From the NCBI GenBank assembly GCA_023386135.1, contig JAEWKG010000266.1, forward strand, positions 1 to 9,218: 9,218 bases of DNA, given 5' to 3'. The notes beneath the pieces were generated by a model. It worked only from the letters and a program-made list of their open reading frames with translations, ran no database searches and was not told where the DNA came from. The position numbers and the translations under genes are program-made. Shown here piece after piece: positions 7,055-9,218 of this stretch. This DNA comes from Pseudomonadota bacterium (lineage in GTDB: Bacteria > Pseudomonadota > Alphaproteobacteria > Sphingomonadales > Sphingomonadaceae). How positions within the stretch are numbered: the stretch's first letter is position 1; every line of letters begins with the position of its first letter.

Positions 7055-8338
7055 ATGGATAAGATCATCGTCGAGGGCGGCAAGCGCCTAAGTGGCACCA
7101 TCCCGATCTCGGGCGCGAAGAACGCCGCGCTGACGCTGATCCCTTGCGCGCTGCTCACCGACGAGCCGCTCACGCTGCGCAATCTGCCGCGACTGGCCGA
7201 TATCGATGGCTTCCAGCACCTGATGAACCAGTTCGGGGTCACGACGGTGATCCAGGGTTCGCGGCCGGAGGACTTCGGCCGGGTGATGACGCTGGAGGCG
7301 ACCCGCATTACCGGCACCGTCGCGCCCTACGATCTGGTGCGCAAGATGCGCGCCTCGATCCTCGTGCTCGGCCCGATGCTCGCGCGGATGGGGCAGGCCA
7401 AGGTGTCGCTCCCCGGTGGTTGCGCGATCGGTAACCGCCCGATCGACCTGCACCTGAAAGCGCTCGCTGCGTTCGGGGCGGTGATCGAGATCGCAGCCGG
7501 CTATGTCGCCGCGCACGCGCCCGATGGCGGGCTGCCTGGCGGCGAATTCGATTTTCCCGTGGTCTCGGTCGGCGCGACCGAGAATGCGCTGATGGCGGCG
7601 GCGCTGGCGAGCGGCACCTGCCGGCTGTTCAACGCCGCGCGCGAGCCCGAGATCGTCGACCTGTGCAACCTGCTGGTCGCGATGGGCGCGCAGATCGAGG
7701 GGATCGGCAGCTCGGACCTGACGATCCACGGGGTCAAGCGGCTGCACGGCGCGACTTACAAGGTGATGGCCGACCGGATCGAGGCCGGCTCGTATGCTTG
7801 CGCGGCGGCGATCACCGGCGGCGAAGTGCTGCTGCAGGGCGCCAACTTCGAGGAGATGGCCTCGACCATCCACGCGCTGCGCAACATCGGCGTCCACGCG
7901 GAGGCCGAACAGGGCGGCGTGCGGGTGTCGGCCGACGGCAAGCTCCAGGCGGTCAACCTGTCGACCGCGCCCTATCCGGGGCTCGCCACCGATATGCAGG
8001 CGCAGCTGATGGCGCTGCTGACCGTTGCCGAGGGCACCAGCGTGCTCAACGAGACGATCTTCGAGAACCGCTACATGCACGTGCCCGAACTGAACCGCAT
8101 GGGCGCGCACATCGAGACCTCGGGCCGGACCGCAATCGTGCACGGGGTTGGCAAGCTAACCGGCGCCGAAGTCATGGCGACCGACCTGCGCGCGTCGATG
8201 AGCCTGGTGATCGCCGGCCTCGCCGCCGAAGGACAGACCGAAGTGCGCCGGCTCTATCACCTCGACCGCGGCTACGAGCGGCTGGAAGAAAAGCTCGCGC
8301 TGGTCGGCGCCCAGGTGGAGCGGGTGGGCGACGAATAG
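7055..8338 (+). CDS. murA: UDP-N-acetylglucosamine 1-carboxyvinyltransferase
   Basis: MurA catalyses the first committed step of peptidoglycan synthesis in the cytoplasm, adding enolpyruvate from phosphoenolpyruvate to UDP-GlcNAc; it is the target of fosfomycin. It has 427 aa (E. coli 419). The ends match the family, with M-D-K-I-I-V-E-G-G at the start. K22-N23 lie in S-G-A-K-N-A. The catalytic cysteine is C123 in L-P-G-G-C-A-I-G with R128 following, equivalent to E. coli C115 and R120, so the enzyme is predicted to be of the normal fosfomycin-sensitive Cys type, not the Asp type. D313 in Y-P-G-L-A-T-D-M-Q-A-Q corresponds to D305. The 8-residue shift is consistent at all these sites. The start is fixed by the conserved N-terminus although no clear ribosome site precedes it. 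It is divergent from galU; a small gene follows 63 bp downstream. Confidence 0.97.
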   Translation: MDKIIVEGGKRLSGTIPISGAKNAALTLIPCALLTDEPLTLRNLPRLADIDGFQHLMNQFGVTTVIQGSRPEDFGRVMTLEATRITGTVAPYDLVRKMRASILVLGPMLARMGQAKVSLPGGCAIGNRPIDLHLKALAAFGAVIEIAAGYVAAHAPDGGLPGGEFDFPVVSVGATENALMAAALASGTCRLFNAAREPEIVDLCNLLVAMGAQIEGIGSSDLTIHGVKRLHGATYKVMADRIEAGSYACAAAITGGEVLLQGANFEEMASTIHALRNIGVHAEAEQGGVRVSADGKLQAVNLSTAPYPGLATDMQAQLMALLTVAEGTSVLNETIFENRYMHVPELNRMGAHIETSGRTAIVHGVGKLTGAEVMATDLRASMSLVIAGLAAEGQTEVRRLYHLDRGYERLEEKLALVGAQVERVGDE

Positions 8339-8348
8339 AGTCGCTTTT
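8328..8348 (+). terminator. Short hairpin and T-run at the end of murA
   Basis: GCGAC (8328-8332) and GTCGC (8340-8344) form a 5-bp stem around the murA stop codon, followed by TTTT. An alternative pairing, GAGTCG (8338-8343) with CGACTC (8358-8363), is also possible. The stem is short, so termination may be partial and some murA transcripts may continue into the gene at 8402. Confidence 0.4.
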
Positions 8349-8401
8349 GCCGGGATACGACTCCGCATCTGCGGCGTTGAGCAGGCACAAGGAGGCCCCA
8401 C

Positions 8402-8647
8402 ATGGCACTGCTCAAACTCGCCGCGCTGGGTACGCTCGGCTACGTCGGTTACCAGTACTACCAGAAGAACTTCGCCGGCCACCAGGCCGCCCCGGCGTTT
8501 GCCGGCGGCCAGCCATCGAATCGCCACACCAACGTGCGAGACGCCGGTCCTGACGCGATGCGCGACGACACAGCGAAGGATTGGGACAGGGCCGATCAGG
8601 CCAGCGACGAAAGCTTCCCCGCCAGCGATCCCCCGGCGACCTATTAA
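8402..8647 (+). CDS. Small uncharacterised protein with C-terminal SFPASDPP motif
   Basis: This is an 81-aa protein that I cannot assign to a named family. The ATG at 8402 has a near-perfect ribosome site AAGGAGG (8389-8395) at 6 nt spacing, so it is very likely translated, perhaps strongly. Residues 1-18 are hydrophobic (M-A-L-L-K-L-A-A-L-G-T-L-G-Y-V-G-Y) and could be a weak membrane anchor or signal-like helix, followed by Y-Q-Y-Y-Q-K. Residues 25-60 are Ala/Gly/Asp/Arg-rich and probably disordered. The end, D-Q-A-S-D69-E-S-F-P-A-S-D-P-P78-A-T-Y, is a motif I remember at the C-terminus of many otherwise different short proteobacterial proteins; its role is not known to me. It has its own strong terminator at 8690-8720. 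Lipid, stress-response or structural roles are all open. Confidence 0.85.
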   Translation: MALLKLAALGTLGYVGYQYYQKNFAGHQAAPAFAGGQPSNRHTNVRDAGPDAMRDDTAKDWDRADQASDESFPASDPPATY

Positions 8648-8689
8648 AGGAGCGAGCGGGACTGGATCGCCTCTGACGGGGCGAAGAGG

Positions 8690-8720
8690 CGGGCGGGATC
8701 TTCGGATTCCGCCCGTCTTT
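8690..8720 (+). terminator. UUCG-tetraloop intrinsic terminator
   Basis: The arms at 8690-8700 and 8705-8715 pair over 11 bp (one G-U) and close a C(UUCG)G tetraloop, followed by TCTTT. This is a very stable terminator for the small gene ending at 8647. It also sits immediately beyond the stop of the convergent RHH gene and may serve both, though the minus-strand side lacks a good T-run. A second 7-bp stem lies just upstream (CGCCTCT 8668-8674 with AGAGGCG 8685-8691) and overlaps this stem by 2 nt. Confidence 0.85.
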
Positions 8721-8963
8721 CTATGCGCGGCCCGTGTGGGCTTGGCTCACCAGCCACAACCGCACCGCGCCCGCCAGCCCGCACGGGGTGGGCGAGGCGA
8801 TGCGCTCTTCGTCGATCCGGCCGACCAGGGTGCTGACCGGCACCCCTTCGCGCGCGGCGGCCTCGCGCAGCATGTCCCAGAACAGCGGTTCGAGGCTGAT
8901 CGAGGTCTTGTGGCCGGCGATCTCGACCGAGCGCTTGACGGGCGGGTGGTAGGGGGCGGGCAT
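8721..8963 (-). CDS. Ribbon-helix-helix domain protein (RHH_4 type)
   Basis: This is an 80-aa predicted DNA-binding protein. Residues 10-25 (K-R-S-V-E-I-A-G-H-K-T-S-I-S-L-E) match the start of the RHH_4 family (PF13467) as I remember it, with a beta-strand and the T-S-I-S-L-E turn. Helix A follows at about 26-39 (P-L-F-W-D-M-L-R-E-A-A-A-R-E) and helix B at about 42-52 (P-V-S-T-L-V-G-R-I-D). The segment L-A-G-A-V-R-L-W-L-V at about 63-72 is the usual C-terminal part. Such proteins act as dimers whose paired strands contact the major groove; target genes are unknown here. It is not visibly paired with a toxin, so an antitoxin role is not supported. No clear ribosome site precedes the ATG at 8963. 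The small gene at 8402-8647 converges on it, and it lies 57 bp after the end of a membrane protein gene on the same strand. Confidence 0.85.
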   Translation of the reverse strand: MPAPYHPPVKRSVEIAGHKTSISLEPLFWDMLREAAAREGVPVSTLVGRIDEERIASPTPCGLAGAVRLWLVSQAHTGRA

Positions 8964-9020
8964 TGGACGCCGATTAGCGATGCTTGGATGATGTGTCTGC
9001 TGGTGGGTGTGAAGCGGACC

Positions 9021-9218
9021 TCAATCCAAAGGTCGGACACGACGACGCCTGAGCCACGCGACGAAACCATAGCAGCCAGTCACAATGACAACCGAGATCG
9101 ATGCTGATGGGACGAGTATCTTCCAAAGATCGCCTTGCTTCATCCCCTCGCCAAATTGAGCAACGCCGATAAGCAGGCCCCAATCGTTTAGTCCCCACAC
9201 GGAGATGAGCGCTAGGAA
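9021..9218 (-). CDS. Small membrane protein, C-terminal part only
   Basis: On the minus strand the frame starting at base 9218 is open for 65 codons to TGA (9023-9021); the start lies right of the window. I do not recognise the family. Two segments look membrane-embedded: F-L-A-L-I-S-V-W-G-L with W-G-L-L-I-G-V-A near window residues 1-20, and I-L-V-P-S-A-S-I-S-V-V-I-V-T-G-C-Y-G-F-V-A-W-L at about 34-56. The second is followed by R-R-R-R-V-R-P-L-D, a basic tail that would lie in the cytoplasm by the positive-inside rule. This hydrophobic/basic pattern is much more protein-like than the competing overlapping frame at 8974-9198. GC content here is near 52%, far below the neighbouring RHH gene, so this gene may be of foreign origin or belong to a different gene class. 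Confidence 0.6.
   Translation of the reverse strand, partial: FLALISVWGLNDWGLLIGVAQFGEGMKQGDLWKILVPSASISVVIVTGCYGFVAWLRRRRVRPLD

Noticed and set aside
4291..7062. A 923-residue open frame on the plus strand running through the permease in another frame and across all of galU in antisense
   Set aside because: It is extremely Arg/Ala/Gly-rich without domains, while the overlapping permease and galU frames show clear family motifs. Long empty frames are expected from biased third positions in GC-rich DNA.
8721..8963. The RHH protein as the antitoxin half of a toxin-antitoxin pair
   Set aside because: No small toxin-like gene is adjacent on the same strand. The upstream gene is a membrane protein and the downstream gene is convergent.
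8499..9107. A 202-residue plus-strand frame spanning the small gene, the terminator and the RHH gene in antisense
   Set aside because: It runs through a strong intrinsic terminator and shows no protein-like pattern; the genes it overlaps are better supported.
8974..9198. A 74-residue minus-strand frame beginning with ATG at 9198
   Set aside because: It overlaps the partial membrane protein in another frame and lacks hydrophobic or domain structure; the 9021-9218 frame is more convincing.
1..9218. Search for CRISPR arrays, tRNA genes, insertion-sequence ends and phage attachment sites
   Set aside because: No regularly spaced direct repeats, cloverleaf-like segments, transposase motifs or terminal inverted repeats were seen by eye.

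Overview
The window is GC-rich DNA with the gene content and protein style of an alphaproteobacterium. The most likely source is a sphingomonad (Sphingomonadaceae/Erythrobacteraceae type). Support comes from the CYP108-like P450, the sphingomonad-like GalU and MurA sequences, the RHH_4-type ribbon-helix-helix protein and the small SFPASDPP-motif protein. This placement rests on remembered family resemblance; no search was run.

Layout from left to right: the 3' end of a DUF455 ferritin-like gene (1-399, +); a secreted M23/LytM endopeptidase (520-1236, +) closed by a strong intrinsic terminator at 1296-1328; a short promoter/operator segment (1329-1377); a two-gene catabolic unit of an AMP-forming acyl-CoA synthetase (1378-2910) and a CYP108-like cytochrome P450 (2914-4230), which are 3 bp apart; an SLC13-type permease with two internal RCK_C domains (4340-6112, +); galU on the opposite strand (6109-6984, -), whose stop codon overlaps the permease stop; a 70-bp divergent promoter region; murA (7055-8338, +); a small uncharacterised protein ending in SFPASDPPATY (8402-8647, +) with a UUCG-tetraloop terminator; an RHH_4-type DNA-binding protein (8721-8963, -); and the C-terminal end of a small membrane protein running in from the right edge (9021-9218, -). 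No gap exceeds about 140 bases, and no tRNA, rRNA, CRISPR array or insertion sequence is visible.

Much of the window serves the cell envelope. The M23 enzyme trims peptidoglycan, MurA makes the first committed peptidoglycan precursor and GalU makes UDP-glucose for surface polysaccharide and glycolipid. The ligase-P450 pair is a separate accessory catabolic module. The P450 probably hydroxylates a terpenoid, aromatic or aliphatic hydrocarbon, and the ligase activates a carboxylic acid as a CoA thioester. Its ferredoxin and reductase are not in the window.

Most of the window is ordinary chromosome and no clearly new multi-gene system is visible. The points most worth a second look are the inverted-repeat operator candidate in front of the ligase-P450 operon, the small SFPASDPP protein, and the abrupt fall in GC content with a start-less membrane protein fragment at the right edge.
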